From positions 372,001-436,000 of the forward strand of contig JBANDB010000010.1 of NCBI GenBank assembly GCA_037576215.1: a DNA stretch of 64,000 nt. The letters run 5' to 3'. Position 1 is the first letter of the stretch. Each line of letters starts with the position of its first letter. A program made the translations under genes and the position numbers. Under the pieces are notes generated by a model that did not search any database, was not told the origin of the DNA, and was given only the letters and a program-made list of their open reading frames with translations. This DNA comes from Armillaria gallica (taxonomy: Eukaryota > Basidiomycota > Agaricomycetes > Agaricales > Physalacriaceae). Shown here piece after piece: positions 48,265 through 61,165 of this stretch.

Positions 48265-48926
48265 TCAAGACACGATGTCCGTAATGAGCGTTGGTCCCAA
48301 ATGACTTTCGATTAAATCAATGTCAAGATCTAAATATGACGCCAAATATTGCTAAGTCAAAAATCAAAGCAAAGATGAGTAAAATCAAGAGTGAAGATCT
48401 TAAAAAACCTACCAATCGATGGAATATGCTAGTGCCGCATCTAATAAATGACACTGGAGTGCGACAAGATGCAGCACAAGGATTTAGAGGTAGGAAACGA
48501 ATGGAGACAAGTGAACTCTGCACTGAGGGTAAGATCTGATAACCACTGGACACCGGCGAATTGTGAGCATCACCTTGACCGACGATGTTGAGGCCAAGTA
48601 GATAACAAAAAAGCTAGCACAGACTCGTCGAGAGGAGATTCAAGTTTCTGCCTATCGTAAGCATCATCAAGGGAAAGCAAGAGATCTGTGCCAACTTGAA
48701 CGAGATGGCTTGGCGTTCCGATTTGAACTATAGATTTTAAACTAAATTTCAGGAGGAATGATGTTCTGGACAGTGTACAAAAGTGTACGGAAGACTTGCA
48801 GAAGACCGATTGACAATGCTTAGGCTTATTTGTCAAGTCCAGCGTGGAGGGGAAGAGAGGAGGAATGACTTGAATCTGAGCCAGGTAGAAAAAATCAACG
48901 CAACTGGAAACGAGAGATTTATACAA
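48265..48926 (-). CDS. Hypothetical gene of unit Y (copy Y1), weak
   Basis: A minus-strand frame starting near 48926 contains a protein-like stretch (IGTPSHLVQVGTDLLLSLDDAYDRQ, DESVLAFLLSTWPQHRR) after a possible intron acceptor. Downstream, exon-like pieces are separated by good gt...ag introns (for example about 48355-48415) and end LDLDV..IESHLGPTLITDIVS-stop. The same arrangement is kept at 60473-61165. I could not build one unbroken frame through all pieces, so it may be degraded in both copies. No family recognised. Confidence 0.3.
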
Positions 48927-49505
48927 TTGTTGGCTGCTCTAGGCCTATCAGTTAGCTTTCAATGAGAACGGGAAGTACGTGTATGCCCGTGCGCCCAATG
49001 CGAATGGCTATCCATCCAGAGTCATTATATCTTGCCGTGCCAGACGGGTCAACTAGGTGAGTGTTCGCAAGTTGAAGACTTGCTGTGGTAAAAGCAGAGT
49101 TGAGGGATAGAAAACAGAAAGTGACGCGTATATGCTGGATGGAGGGATACTTGGATATTTGTTGGGGGGCGTACACATTGCTTGGACGAGTATGAAACCA
49201 TAAGGGGAATCTCCGGTCAACCGTGATATCAGGTACGGGTCACTCGAGAACAGTGTGCAGGGAATTGAAGAATCAGTTTGGGCATGGTAGCGAAAGGATA
49301 ACGCATAATCCTTTCAATAAACAAAGTGCAGCATTGTTTTATCATGGATAAGAATGGGCATGGAAGGTACGTGTAGGAAACTGTCATTGGTCCCAGATTA
49401 AATGGGTGGTGCGTGCAAGAAAGTCTGAGGGTGCAATAAGCTATAAAATGAAGTGTCGTCCAACATACTTGAAAATGTCAACGAATCTAAATATTTAAAA
49501 AAAGA

Positions 49506-50375
49506 CTATCTCGAACCACTGGCACCTGCTCCCCAACTATCATACGCAGGGGGAATCTCGCTGGGACCCACATCTTGATGCTGGATGACACTGGTTGGGC
49601 CATTAGCGAGATAGGTGGTTCTGTTATCAGGGTTGACGACACCGAGTTGATTCTGGCATGCCTCGTGCTCCTTGGCAGACATACCGCCTGCCCCACCTCC
49701 GAGCCCACTCGACGAGGATCCAGGCGGCAGGGATCTCGGCAGGATACTCGTCGCGTATGGGTTGAATATGGCAGCAGGATACCCGGAAGACTTGCCAGAA
49801 TACTGGGACATGCCGTCATTGTCGCGCTCGTCGTTGAGGTTGAGGCCGACGTCTGGTGGTCGGGCGACGATGCGACCTGGGTCAAAGTTGCTGTCGAAAT
49901 GGGCATAGAGGTGGTTGGAGCGGTTGCGTTTGTAGAGGAACCAGATGAGGGCGCCGAGGAGGGCGAGGCCGGTTATTCCACCAATGGTTCTGCCGACGAT
50001 GGCGCCTGTGTGGGAAGAGGAAGAAGAGGCGGTGGTGGTAGAGGCGGCGGCGGCGGAGGAGGCGGAGGAGGAGGAGGAGGAGGAGGAAGGAGATGCGAGG
50101 ACAGTGGAGGTGGAGGTAAGCTGTTGGCCATTCGACTGGGTTATGATAGTGGTGGCTATGAGGGACGTCTGATGGAAAGTTGTTTGAGTGTCGCAACTCG
50201 TGCTGGGTGTGGTCACGACAAGCTGGTCAATGGAGGGACGAAAACAGATGATGACGAGCTGCTCGTTGGAATGCTGCTCGATATCGACGGCGGCAATGTC
50301 GATGATGATGATGTCGTGGCAGTTGTCAGAGGCGGTGTCATCTGCACAGTTGTGGTAGACTGCGGCGGTGTGCTC
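49506..50375 (-). pseudogene. Ser/Thr-rich single-TM protein, copy Y1, frameshifted and truncated
   Basis: Matches 61744-62818. The membrane span and cytosolic tail are conserved (IGGITGLALLGALIWFLYKRNR, ending EIPPAYDSWGAGASGSR). It differs by a 13-nt deletion near 50218 that shifts the frame in the Ser/Thr stretch, by loss of about 45 codons after DNDGM, and by an abrupt end of homology at about 50376 that removes the start. A GGA/GGC trinucleotide expansion at about 50028-50098 encodes a lengthened serine run. Confidence 0.75.
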
Positions 50376-50376
50376 G

Positions 50377-52232
50377 GAGCAGCACGCATCAGGACCTGTC
50401 GTGCTTCGATTACATAATCTACACGTCCTATCATAACCACCTCCTCTAAATCCTCCCTCTCAGGGTCCAAAAAAAAATTGCTGCCTTGGGACTTGCCCAA
50501 GACAGCTATCCACACAAACAGGACCCCGCCATCAATCTATGGGTCTGCACCTCATGCCCAAACGCGTCCCTCACGTCTTCCCTCGGTGATCCTCCCCATG
50601 CGTCATTCCTGTCTCTGCCACGTGTGCCTACTTTCCGCCTCGAGCAGCCATTCCTTCCCAACAATTTGGCAATGCCGCGTGAAATTTTCGGTTGCCTTTA
50701 AGCAAGAATTTCAGTAAATTTGTGTAAAGCCATCTAAATTGAAAACTTACTTCATGTGGCTAACCCTTCTCTCGCTCTCATCTTGGCGATTGTCAGTAAG
50801 CACAAACTTAAATTTGCTTAAATTTCAACTTACATTGCATCTGGTTCTCTGGCCAAAGCTCTGCTCAAAAATTCAGTAAAGTCAAGCTGAACATCAGTTG
50901 CATGTAAACTTACACTCTACTGGGCCCTTGGTCTCGCTTGTCGGACTTTGAGCTGTCCTCTTGCCCTGACATTCCTGCCAGAAACGGTTATTACTTCATC
51001 CAAAACACATGAAGTAGTACTCACAGAAACTGCCGTTGGCTCCGCAAGGCTTGAATCCCGCCAAATTTTGACCTGACCTTGAACAAAAACTCTCAGTAAA
51101 TCCGAGGTCAAGACTCGCTCGCCCGACGCCTATGCGTCGTCTTGGAGTAAAACTGGTCCCACAGCAGGAATATGAAAGTTTATTTACGAGATCAGTCGCT
51201 GGGGATCATAGTGTTGCTCGTCAGACGTCGATACCTCGTCTTGGGTCAAATCTGGTCCCACGAAAAGTTACTTGGTATATTTTTAACAAATGCAAAAGGC
51301 TACTCACATCGCGAGGGCTCACGGTCTTGCTTGCCGGACGTCGATACGTCGTCTCGCAGCAAAACTGATCTCAGGACGAGAACGTTCTCGTGCTTCGCCA
51401 GGTTAACATCTCGACATATCCTGCTCAAAACATCAGTAAATACAAGATAATTAGAACTATTACTTACAATCCTCACGGTCCTGCTCGTCAGACGTTGATC
51501 TACTGTCTCGGGACAAAACTCCTAACAGAAATGGTCAGTTCATCATTTGGGAACACGAATGATTACTCACGACATGCCTCATTGGCTCTGCAGGATTTCA
51601 ATCTCAAAACTTATTGACCTTGGTCTGACTTCACAGCCAAATATACCCTAAGAGCTGGTTTGTATCGATTCATTAATGTAAAGACTTACAGTGGTGTAAC
51701 TTGTGAGCGTGAGTTTGACTCCACAACGCTTGAAGCCCTCAATCTCGAAGCTATTTGAAATGACAAGCAAGTAAGCAAGCAACTTGGAGCATACCTGAAG
51801 CCAGCTCGCCGGATGGCGATACGTTGTCTTGGGGCAATCCTGCACTCTGCGATGTGCCGTTCGGTAAGGAACAGGGTCGCCTCACCTCCGGCCATCTAGT
51901 ATGAGGCCTTGAGGCCTTGAACAGGACAAAAAAACACGTCTGCTTGAATATAAATGCCACCCACAGACAATAGAGCTTGTAATACATACCATAGTCGTGT
52001 TGCTTTGATAGTGTACTCTATGAGAGACGTAGTAAGTGTGGCATAATCAAATGAATAGAGGAAGGACCTACCTTGATGGTGATAAGAAAGAAAGAAGCGT
52101 GTTTCACATGGGATGATGATCCCGATGTGGGCATCGACGCTTAACCCGTCGACTAGGAAGATGACTGTCGAGGTGTGTGAGAGAAAGCAAAGCAGGATGT
52201 GCAGGTATAGAAGGCGAGAAGGTGATGGAAGG
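50377..52232. other. Spacer between the two large duplicates
   Basis: About 1.85 kb joining Y1 to the right H copy. It holds the degenerate repeats listed separately and no supported gene. Confidence 0.5.
50936..51850 (-). repeat. Degenerate tandem repeats with splice-donor-like spacers
   Basis: About six diverged cores near 50936, 51115, 51210, 51320, 51475 and 51800 share a signature like gtcagacgtcgatacgtcgt followed by cttgggtcaaa on the plus strand. AT-rich spacers between them carry, on the minus strand, repeated donor-like sequences (gtaagt or gtgagt near 50753, 50833, 50912, 51025, 51306, 51467, 51570, 51687). This could be an old multi-exon repeat-protein gene or a minisatellite. 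Frames are interrupted. Confidence 0.5.
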
Positions 52233-52517
52233 GAATAATTTTCAGGTAGATCACTGGCATCACCCTGTAAGATGACGCTGATTGCTTGATTTGCATGGCA
52301 AGGGAGCCTTTGGAATCTGCGACTTTGCTGTGTTCTGTCTTTCCCTGTCTATGCTTACTTTCCCATGCTGGACATTGATGCTGTGTGGGCTAGGTGTTTC
52401 ATGGTGTTTCACCTTCCAAGCCGCATATAACTCGTTCTCTTCTGTCCACTCTCCTTGCTTCGTCTGGCCCTTTTCTTCTCCTTCCTTGTTGTTGTTGTCC
52501 TCTTCTCGGCCAACACC

Positions 52518-54936
52518 ATAGCCAACAAGGATGCCTCCGACTCTGCAGCCGGCCTAGTAAAACCGCCTAAGGGCATCAGCAATTGGATCAAGTTTGGTGT
52601 ACTATTTGCTATCCTAGTCATCGTTGGAGCTCCTTGGCGGTGTCCTTGGTAGTCGAGCAGCCAACAAGAACAACAGCAATGGCGGTGGTGGTTCATCCAG
52701 CGGCGCTAGCTCCGGAGGGAATGTCTCAGCAGACTCCAGCGCTGCAGCGAGCGCCGAGCAAGCTATCAGAATTTACGCAACGTGGTTCCACTTTACCCAT
52801 CTACTGTAAGTCCATTGTCGGCTCTGTGGAATATCGCGCTGACAGGTCATAGACCAATACCGCAGCTTTCATTACCCCCACCATCCTTGATACCACAGAC
52901 CCAAAATCCTCTTGGCCAGAGGATTCCTTTGTGCCAACTGACACTAGTGCCATGGTCATTCACCCTGACCGACCTCGGCTCATTGCGCCTGCATACAAGT
53001 GGAACGCCCTTCCCACGTTGATTCAAAATGACCTGTATCTCAAACAATGGAACGACACTATCTTTGGAAACGCCACGGCATATTATAACCTCCCGCCCGT
53101 GGTATATCATATGGATGGTGCTAGTGATATTCTTGACAACGCTCGAGAAATCAAGGAGAGAATCAAGGCCTTCGTGTATGCTTACCGCATGACCAATGAT
53201 ACCAAGTGGTCTGATCGTTGTTGGCTGGAACTACAGGTCTGTTCTCTATCATAGCGTTTATCACTCTTAAACTTATCATGGATTGCCAGAATGCCGCTGG
53301 AAATGGAACAATGGCTTTTGGACCAGATGCGGATCGCTGGAACTCAGGACATTTCCTTGATGTCGCTGAGTTTTGCTCTGCTTTCGGGATAGCCTATGAC
53401 TGGCTCTATAATGTCTGGACTGATGACCAAAAGGCCCAGATCAGGTCTACAGTGAACAGATACGGGTTGTCTTTAGGTGTTGCAGCCTTCAATGATGCCA
53501 CCGTAGCCTACGGTTGGTGGAAGGACAACGTTGATGGCAATTGGAATTGCATATGTGATGCTGGTTTGACCTTGGCATCGCTCACTATCCTTGGTGACGA
53601 TACGGAAGGATACGCCAATACCCTTCTCGGTCTCACTATCCCAAATGCCATACAGAATTGTGCCAAAGGTGTGTCGGACAATGGAACATGGGCCGAGACA
53701 CCCAACTACTGGTACTTCGGGACTACTGGTCATGCCGAGATGGCTTCATCCCTTCTCACAGCGATGGGCTCCAACTATGGCCTATTATCCTCCAACCCCG
53801 ATTTCGTCAAAACTGGCAATTTCCATATGCATGTCTTTGGGCCCACGTCCCTCTTTGATTGGGGTGATCACAGTCCGAACAAGTTCTCCTCTACTGCCAA
53901 TTCTATCATCTTCTATGGCTCACATTACAACGAACCATCCTATATGCTCTTCTAGCGTGAGCAACACGATTCTGCGGAGCCATGGTCTATGTTCTGGTAC
54001 AATCCTGCAAGTGCAGGTGCTTTCTGGGATGGGAAAGAGCTGGACAGGTTTTTCAGTAACGAGTTGGATCAATGGGTCGCTATGAGGAGCAGCTGGACGG
54101 ATATCAAGGCGTTGTACGTGGCTATGAAGGCGGGCCTAAACCAAGGTCACCAGACCCATAACGATCTCGATGTCGGTGATTTCGTTCTCGATGCTCTCGG
54201 CACGCGGTGGGCTGGAGGGTTTGGATCTGGTGATTATCTGGCTCCGAACTACTTTAGCAGTGACGCTCAAAACAGCGATCGATGGAAGTATTACAGAAAG
54301 ATGACTGAGGGGCAGAACACTATCCTGATCAGCCAAGCCAACCAGCTCGTCACTGCTAAACCAGTCATTACCAAAAACGGGACCACTGGTACCAAGCAAG
54401 GTTCAAGTACAGTCGTTTTGCTGGAAGATGGTTCGACAGCCTTCTGGGTAGCTGACATTAGCAGTGCTTACGCCGACGCGTAAGTGGGATCGTTATTCTA
54501 GTCAATTATCGCTCACCCTTTACGTAGTACTTCTGTCAAACGTGGTGTATGGATGATTAACCAAAGAAAATAAGTTCTCATCCAGGACGAAATTACGTCG
54601 ACTGGTGGCATCCAATGGCGTATGCATACCAATGCAACTGTGACTACCAATGGCGCATCCGCAACCCTCGTTCGTGATGGCAAAACTATGGAAGTTTCTA
54701 TTCTCAGCCCAAGCGGTGCCACTTTTTCAACTTCCGAGGCGAAGCGATTCGACTCCGACCCAACACCTCCTGCACCGGATCAGGAAAACCCTGGGATTAC
54801 CGTTCTCATCATCGTGCTGAATGCCGAAATGCAAAATATCCAGGTTTTGTTCAATTCTCAATGGGATGATGGTACCCAGTTCAAGACTCCTAGCGGGGTA
54901 GCTCTCGATGATTGGTCTCTGACTAGTCATAATTGA
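52518..54936 (+). pseudogene. Heparinase II/III-like gene, decayed duplicate
   Basis: Counterpart of 30836-33281. The start codon is changed to ATA (52518-52520). Deletions of 3, 2 and 19 nt lie in exon 1, and the 2-nt loss leads to a stop at about 52650. A glutamine codon has become TAG at 53953-53955 and another TAA at 54571-54573. Splice sites and most of the sequence are otherwise retained. Nearly all point changes against the left copy are C-to-T or G-to-A, mostly at CpG. Confidence 0.92.
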
Positions 54937-55116
54937 CGATTTTCGGACAAACTATAGTTCTATCTTTCCTATTGTAGAATATTCGCTATACCAGTGGACT
55001 GTTGACAAGCATATGTTGGTATACCGTAGTACTGTATCGATGAACATTATGATTTCACACACACCAATTTGCCACGTTGCAACGAGCAAACGGTGAACCA
55101 TAGGTTGCATGTCTAT

Positions 55117-56956
55117 CTACATCCACTCATCATGGACATACTCCTGGAGAAGTTCGTCTGAGGTACCAAAGTACACCTTGAGCTGACATCCCTCAGGATG
55201 GGACGGCTCCAAACACGAGAGGATTTCGGTTACGTCTTCAGGATCATACACCGGATCTCAACCAACCCATCCAAGCTTTACCGACTGAAGGCGGTCTGCA
55301 ATCCCAGCGGAAGTACTCCACCTAGACAAAACCATCTGAATGAACGTGTCGTTTTCAAAAGACGCGTCCGTTACTAGATGAAACGTGCTCAGACACAGAA
55401 CAAGTATCTCGAGTTCATCTTTCTCCCCTTGCTCCTTTTCCCCCACCCCCCTCGTACTCCCGGAGTCGGTGTCTGACTCCGATTCTGAATCAGACGACAA
55501 GGTGAGACGTACGAGGATGTCATCGGTGATGGCATCCAAGCCAACGTTAATAAACTCAAGACATGAGAGAGAGGGCGAGGTCCGAAAGACTTCCAGAAGG
55601 TCATTTGCATCCACGAGTGCATGCTTGAACCACAGTTCTCGTAGTGAGCAACGAGACCTGCGCAGTAGTCCCAGGACAGCCGGGAATAGCTGCTCTCCTT
55701 CGTTGTAGGCATTCATCTCTGTCTCCTGGCAATCGATGTCCAATGAGGAAAGGGATGGAAGAATGAGATCGTTGAGCAGCACATCTAATACAATGCTCGC
55801 AGATGTCTTTGCGACAGACAACTTCAGGGAAGCTAGTTGTGAGCAAGTCACTGGAACAGACGCCAGGACTGGGCGTCCCTCTGCGGCAAAAATCACAGAG
55901 ATAGGCTATCTCAAATTCGACAATATGTGTCATCTTGCTGAGGAGGACTGTAGTGTCCTCATATGGTAGTCCAAATTGTCTCCCAATGCCCCGATTGACG
56001 TTCTTATACACTGTGATTTGGTCCCACGGAAATGCGAACTCGTCAAGAGGCATTTCCACATCCCAAAGTTCAATGTGTTGAAGGTTTTTAGCGTGTTGGA
56101 AGGCTTCGAGTCGTGGGTAGTCTGTAAACTCGTTTGGTAACACGATGTGAGTACGCAGTGATTGGAACACTGACTTGAGAGGCTCGAAAGACGCCAGCAT
56201 GGATGGCCAAAGGTAGAGATGTAGGGTCTCAACCCTGGGGGATGCCATAACTAGGAAAGCAAACAGCTCGCCTGGAATGGAGTCTTCACCCTTGGCATCG
56301 CCAGGGCAATGAAGGGAGAGGGAGAGGGGGTATTGGCGCGAACGCTGAAGGTGCAGAGCGAACCGAGTGAGTTCCCGAGGCATCCTGCTCTTGAAATTTG
56401 AAACATCTTGTATGATAATATATGACCATAGCTTCCCATGTGAAAGCAGCATGTCTCCCCACTGCCTTGAGACCAGCTCAATGCTCCAAAGCGGGCTCTC
56501 CTTGTGCTGGAATTCCCAGTGACCCGAGTCGTTCGCGGAGATCCAGCGTTTGGGAGGTGTTATCTCGATGGTATGACGAAATATTTCGGTAAGGACTTCT
56601 GCAGGCAGGCGTCTAATAGCGCTCAGAGGCGCTCGTCTGACTCGAACCAAATCTCGCATTCACTGACATTCCTCTGCCATTGATTCCCTGATAGCCCTTT
56701 GACGCTCGGTCATTTCATCTATTTGCTGTATATGGCCTTCTAGCAGAGCGATGCGTTTCTCTGCCTTTGAAAGCATCGATTGCAAAGCATGCGCCTCTCC
56801 TGGGGCAGGTGGCTCATTTGAGTGCGTAAGTCATGTAAAGTCGCCCTCAAACGATAGCACATCTTCATCCAAGATGTCGAATGAAGGGGTGTGGTGATTG
56901 GAGCATGAACAGCCTGTACAGGGTGCCCAAGTGTCCTCGGGATTGGTCTGCGTCAT
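55117..56956 (-). pseudogene. F-box/LRR gene, decayed duplicate
   Basis: Counterpart of 33462-35315. Two arginine CGA codons have become TGA (56831-56833 in FEGDFT-stop-LTHS, and 56660-56662 just before the F-box, in EECQ-stop-MRD). A 2-nt deletion near 55860 shifts the frame, and further small indels lie near 55290. The F-box itself (SAIRRLPAEVLTEIFRHT) is still readable. Confidence 0.92.
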
Positions 56957-57564
56957 TTGGATGTGTATGCTAAAAATGTGAGACTAAACCAAAAAAAGTT
57001 GTTGAAAACAGATCTCACCAGGTGTTTGCTCGATGATGGAAGCAGAGTGGCAGGCGTTGACGGTTGCAACGATGGTAAAGTAGGACACTGGGCCGATGCC
57101 GGCGGCTAAGGCTTCTCTCTTAATGCGCATCTTCAACGTCTAACACCTTGCGAGTGAAGCTTCAAAGTTGAAGGTCACACATCAGTTCCACTGGAATTTC
57201 GGGCTTGATGATATCGTTAAAAGTACAGCATGCCAGAGCAGCCTGCTGCTAGGATAGTCATTAGTGACGGGTCCGACTTCATCAGCATTTCGGCGCCTAT
57301 TCTTTAGCTCATAGTGGATGAGTCTCGATGTTCTCGTCGATGATTGTGATGTCATACTTTCTAGAGTATTGTGCGAAGCGTAAAGATCTAAAGGGAAGGA
57401 TAGATTACGAAAGTTTATATTTCAAATATTCTCTAGTTGATCAAGAAATAAAGTAGGGAGCGCGATGCAAGCAAAAATGACAGTCCAAAATTAGTACTCC
57501 AAAGGAGTCTCAACCCGACAAATTTCAGATGCATGCCATGAACTCTATTGTGTCCTTTCAACAA

Positions 57565-58857
57565 CTACCGCGAGCCCATCTGACCATTCACCCATTGAGC
57601 CTCAATGTCCATTTCAAGGACTGCACTCTGCCTGGTAAATCCCTGAAAGCTTGCCTCGGAAGGCTGAGAAGATTGAGAAGATTGCAAAGATGTCTGGAAA
57701 CGAAGGGTCGACACTGTTGCACTTTCGTCATATTCTTCGGTTGGACGTGTGTGCCCTGCCGCAGCTCTGCCAATAAGAAGTGTGGGTGCAACTCCCTACA
57801 CAAAATGCTCAATGAGTGGTGGGGTCCAAAGGTAGTGAACGCACCTTCGCAATGCTAGCTATTATATCAAAATAATACTGTCTAACATCATTGCGAATGA
57901 ATAATACCAAGCTTATGATCAAAGCTATTGAATAGAGAGCAGAGGATTCCACTAGCACTGCAATAAAACGGTGAAAAACTCTCAGTCGGCCGCCTGCTCT
58001 GGCACATTTAACCCCAGTAACAGTCAAAATTCGGAAAATGATGAACACAGTGCACCATAATGTCGTTGTCAGGATGGAAGATGAGTAGAGCACCAGAGGT
58101 AGTAGTACTCTGCCCAGTCTGGGTGTATTGAAGTACACTTCATGCAGCTCAATGATTTTCGACACTAGACATAAAGTTGAATATGTGAAAAGAGTAAGTA
58201 GATGAGATCCCCTGGAGATCAGACACTTTACCAGTTGTGGCAATTAGGGAAAGGATTGGAAGTAGAACAATAAGCCAGCGCTGTCCCCAGACCATCCAAC
58301 AGCACCAAATCTAGAATCAAAAAGATGGTAAACTGACATGGATAATCACCAGCAAAGTAGCACACACAATATATGAGTCTGCAAGAATAGTACTCATAGT
58401 GGCTGGAATACCTACCTCCCAACTGACTGCTTGGTTCAAACTGCCAATCTTGAGGAATATGTTCCAAAAGTTTTGGCCATTTTCAATGAATGTGGAGCAC
58501 ATAATTGACCATTGGACAGCAACATTGATAGTAATCAGAGCATGAAGGAGAATAATGATGATGACCAAGGCTCGTCGGCTCAGCCAGCGTTTGTTGATGA
58601 CTGTGCCACTTGTGTCAGCTTGAATGTCGTAGTAGAAATGCTCCCTGGCTTACATACATTCCACAATGTAACAGCAAGAATTCCGGTGTATATGCCTGTC
58701 ATCAATCAACATGTACATGTCAAGGCACTAAACGTGGTTGCCCACCATGCAATGACGTGAAGAGAATGTGGGAGTTCAGGTAAGCGTCGAGATCTCGAAA
58801 CACGAAAGCTTTGTCTTCGTCGGTAAGATCGGATGGAATATCCACCTGAGTTGCCAT
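57565..58857 (-). CDS. Seven-transmembrane protein of unknown function (copy X3)
   Basis: Reads open from MATQVDIPSDLTDEDKAFVF (58857) through all six exons with the same introns as X2. Spans include GIYTGILAVTLWNVF, ALVIIIILLHALITINVAVQW, DSYIIWCCWMVWGQRW and LVESSALYSIALIISLVLFI. The C-terminus is altered: a net 2-nt insertion after MDIEAQ changes the last residues to WVNGQMGSR-stop, shortening the tail by a few residues compared with X2. It is probably still able to make a membrane protein; expression unknown. Confidence 0.72.
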
Positions 58858-60472
58858 GAGAAAAGGTAAGAGAGACGGGATAGTGGGTTATGAGAATAAT
58901 GTGTACCGACCCTACTATTATAAAGGGTGCAGCCCATGGACGTGCTCATTGGCTACTGCAAAGATGATCAAGATCCTCACGGAGTTCGGCAACTGATGAA
59001 CCTATGACATTTTCAACCCGCAAATGCAATATGACTGGGAGTGAGATATTGCCGGAGAAAAGCCTCTGTGGTAGGGGAAACACTTATGCCAGCTGCGAGC
59101 TTCTCAGATATGTGTTCTATTGAATTAGGGCATCCGAGAACAGAATCAAGAAACCATTGAAGCCAAAGTGAGCTTATTCAGTCATTACGTGGATCTTAAT
59201 TAGGTCTTATTCCAAAATGTAGGCCCATTTCCGATCGTCACTACGCTGAGGGACAGTTGAGATCCGGTAAAGACCTTAGTAGGAGTACCAACTTTTGCAA
59301 GTCAGGTCGAGACGAGAACCCGCAGCAAGGTCATATAAGGTGGGAGAAAGTTATCCTAAAAATAAGGCACCTATCAGAAAAGTGGGGAAAGAGAATACAA
59401 CACGTACCCTATAATGAGCTCGATGAAGCCGGTTCTCCTCCTTTTCAGTACTTGGTATATCTTCGAAGGACCGGCGCAACATATCTGAGTCAACCCATCG
59501 TTGTTTGTGTCATCATTTCTTTTTTAATCATCACTTAAAGCACCGAGATAGGCAAAGGTGGTGACATGAACTGAGACTGAGAGAACATGAGAGAATAGAC
59601 TGGTGGACCGGTGATATACGTATAGACAAACATCAATTTTGAAATGAGTGTCGACATGACAGCGACCCCGTTGATGGGAACCAGTTTAAGCAAGCCTGTC
59701 CACAGAAAGAGCAACCGAGCCCCGAAAAGATCCTACAAGATCGCGACTGAGGGGAGATACCTGTTCAACAAGCAACGATGAGGACAAGGATTCATCGATA
59801 CGTTCGTTATTCTGGCGACCATAATACTTGGTAGACCCTACAACAACCATCCACAACAAAGTCGGTGTCATGGTGAGGGCCAACACATCTGTATGGCCAG
59901 TCCTATGTATTTCTTTCTCGTATACCTTTATTCATAAGCATGACAGTAAGCCGACGAAGCCTTCTGATGGTCAAGCGGTGCCGAAATCCTACATTTGTAG
60001 TAGTTAACTCTTCACAAATGAGCGTAAAGCAGACTTCTATCTGCAAAACGACATGAGATTCAGATCAACGAGAAGTACAGGCATCAATTTCAGTCTCACC
60101 CTCGAGCAGGATTCGTTGGATTCGTTGCTCGCGTAGGCGAAGGACCGTTGCCCATCGTGCTTCTCGACCAACTCTCGACGGATGACCATTCTGAACTGCA
60201 GATGAAAGCTATATCAATAAGAATGTAGCAAGGTAATAATGGTGGGCATGCCCAAGAGTTGTTGCCATGTTCATTCTGGTAGGCCGTACACCATCCCGCG
60301 CCTTTCTCACCCAATCGTTCTCCCCTCCTGCCACGACCCGTGCTTGCTCGCTGGCCATCGAGACGTCATGTCGAAAACAAATTGGCGGCGTGAAATTGAG
60401 CCGCAGAGACTTGGCGCGCAACTAATAGTCGATATTATGCGATGGGGGGGAGGGAAGGCAGAGTGCATACCC

Positions 60473-61165
60473 TCAAGACACGATGTCGGTAATGAGCGTT
60501 GGTCCCAAATGACTTTCGATCAAACCAACGTCAAGATCTAAACATGACGCCAAATATTGCTAAGTCAGAAATCAAAGCAAAGATGAGTAAAATCAAGAGT
60601 GAAGATTTTAAAAAACCTACCAATCGATGGAATATGCTAGCGCCGCATCCAATAAATGACACTGGAGTGCGACAAGATGCAGCACCACGATTTAGAGGCA
60701 GGAAACGAATGGAGACAAGTGAACTCTGCACTGAGGGTAAGATCTGATAACCAGGCGCCGGCGAATTGTGAGCATCACCTTGACCGATGATGTTGAGGCC
60801 AAGTAGATAACAAAAGAGCTAGCACAGACTCGTCGAGAGGAGGTTCAAGTTTCTGCTTATCGTAAGCATCGTCAAGGGAAAGCAGAGATCTGTGCCAACT
60901 TGAACGAGTTGGCTTGGCGTTCCGATTTGAACTATAGATTTTAAACTAAATTTCAGGAGGAATGATGTTCTAGACAGCGTACAAAGGTGTAGTGGACAGA
61001 AGACTTGCGGAAGACCGATTGACAATGCCTAGGCTTATGTGTCAAGTCCGGCGTGGAGGAGAGGGTGATTGCTAGGCAATCAAGACTTGGACCGAGAGGA
61101 GGAATGACTTGAATCTGAGCCGGGTAGAAAAAATCAACGCAACTTGAAACGAGAGATTTATACAA
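60473..61165 (-). CDS. Hypothetical gene of unit Y (copy Y2), weak
   Basis: Equivalent of 48265-48926, with the same exon-like blocks (SIVQIGTPSQLVQVGTDL; final LDLDVGLIESHLGPTLITDIVS). Small indels near 60890 and 60980 break the upstream frame relative to Y1, so this copy may be non-functional. No family recognised. Confidence 0.28.

Larger units (their letters stand above)
44322..50376. repeat. Segmental duplication, left piece 2 (X2-Y1)
   Basis: Homologous to 57203-62818. It contains the intact 7TM gene X2, a TIR element inserted in Y1, a hypothetical gene and a truncated Ser/Thr-rich TM gene. Homology to the right copy ends near 50376/62818. Confidence 0.88.

Noticed and set aside
48291..48539. 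82-codon plus-strand frame conserved at 60499-60747
   Set aside because: It lies over minus-strand exon/intron blocks and includes what looks like a reversed intron. Conservation follows from the duplication.
49575..50417. 280-codon Gly/Val-rich plus-strand frame
   Set aside because: Reverse complement of the Ser/Thr-rich ectodomain of the single-TM gene; the composition is explained by the trinucleotide repeats.
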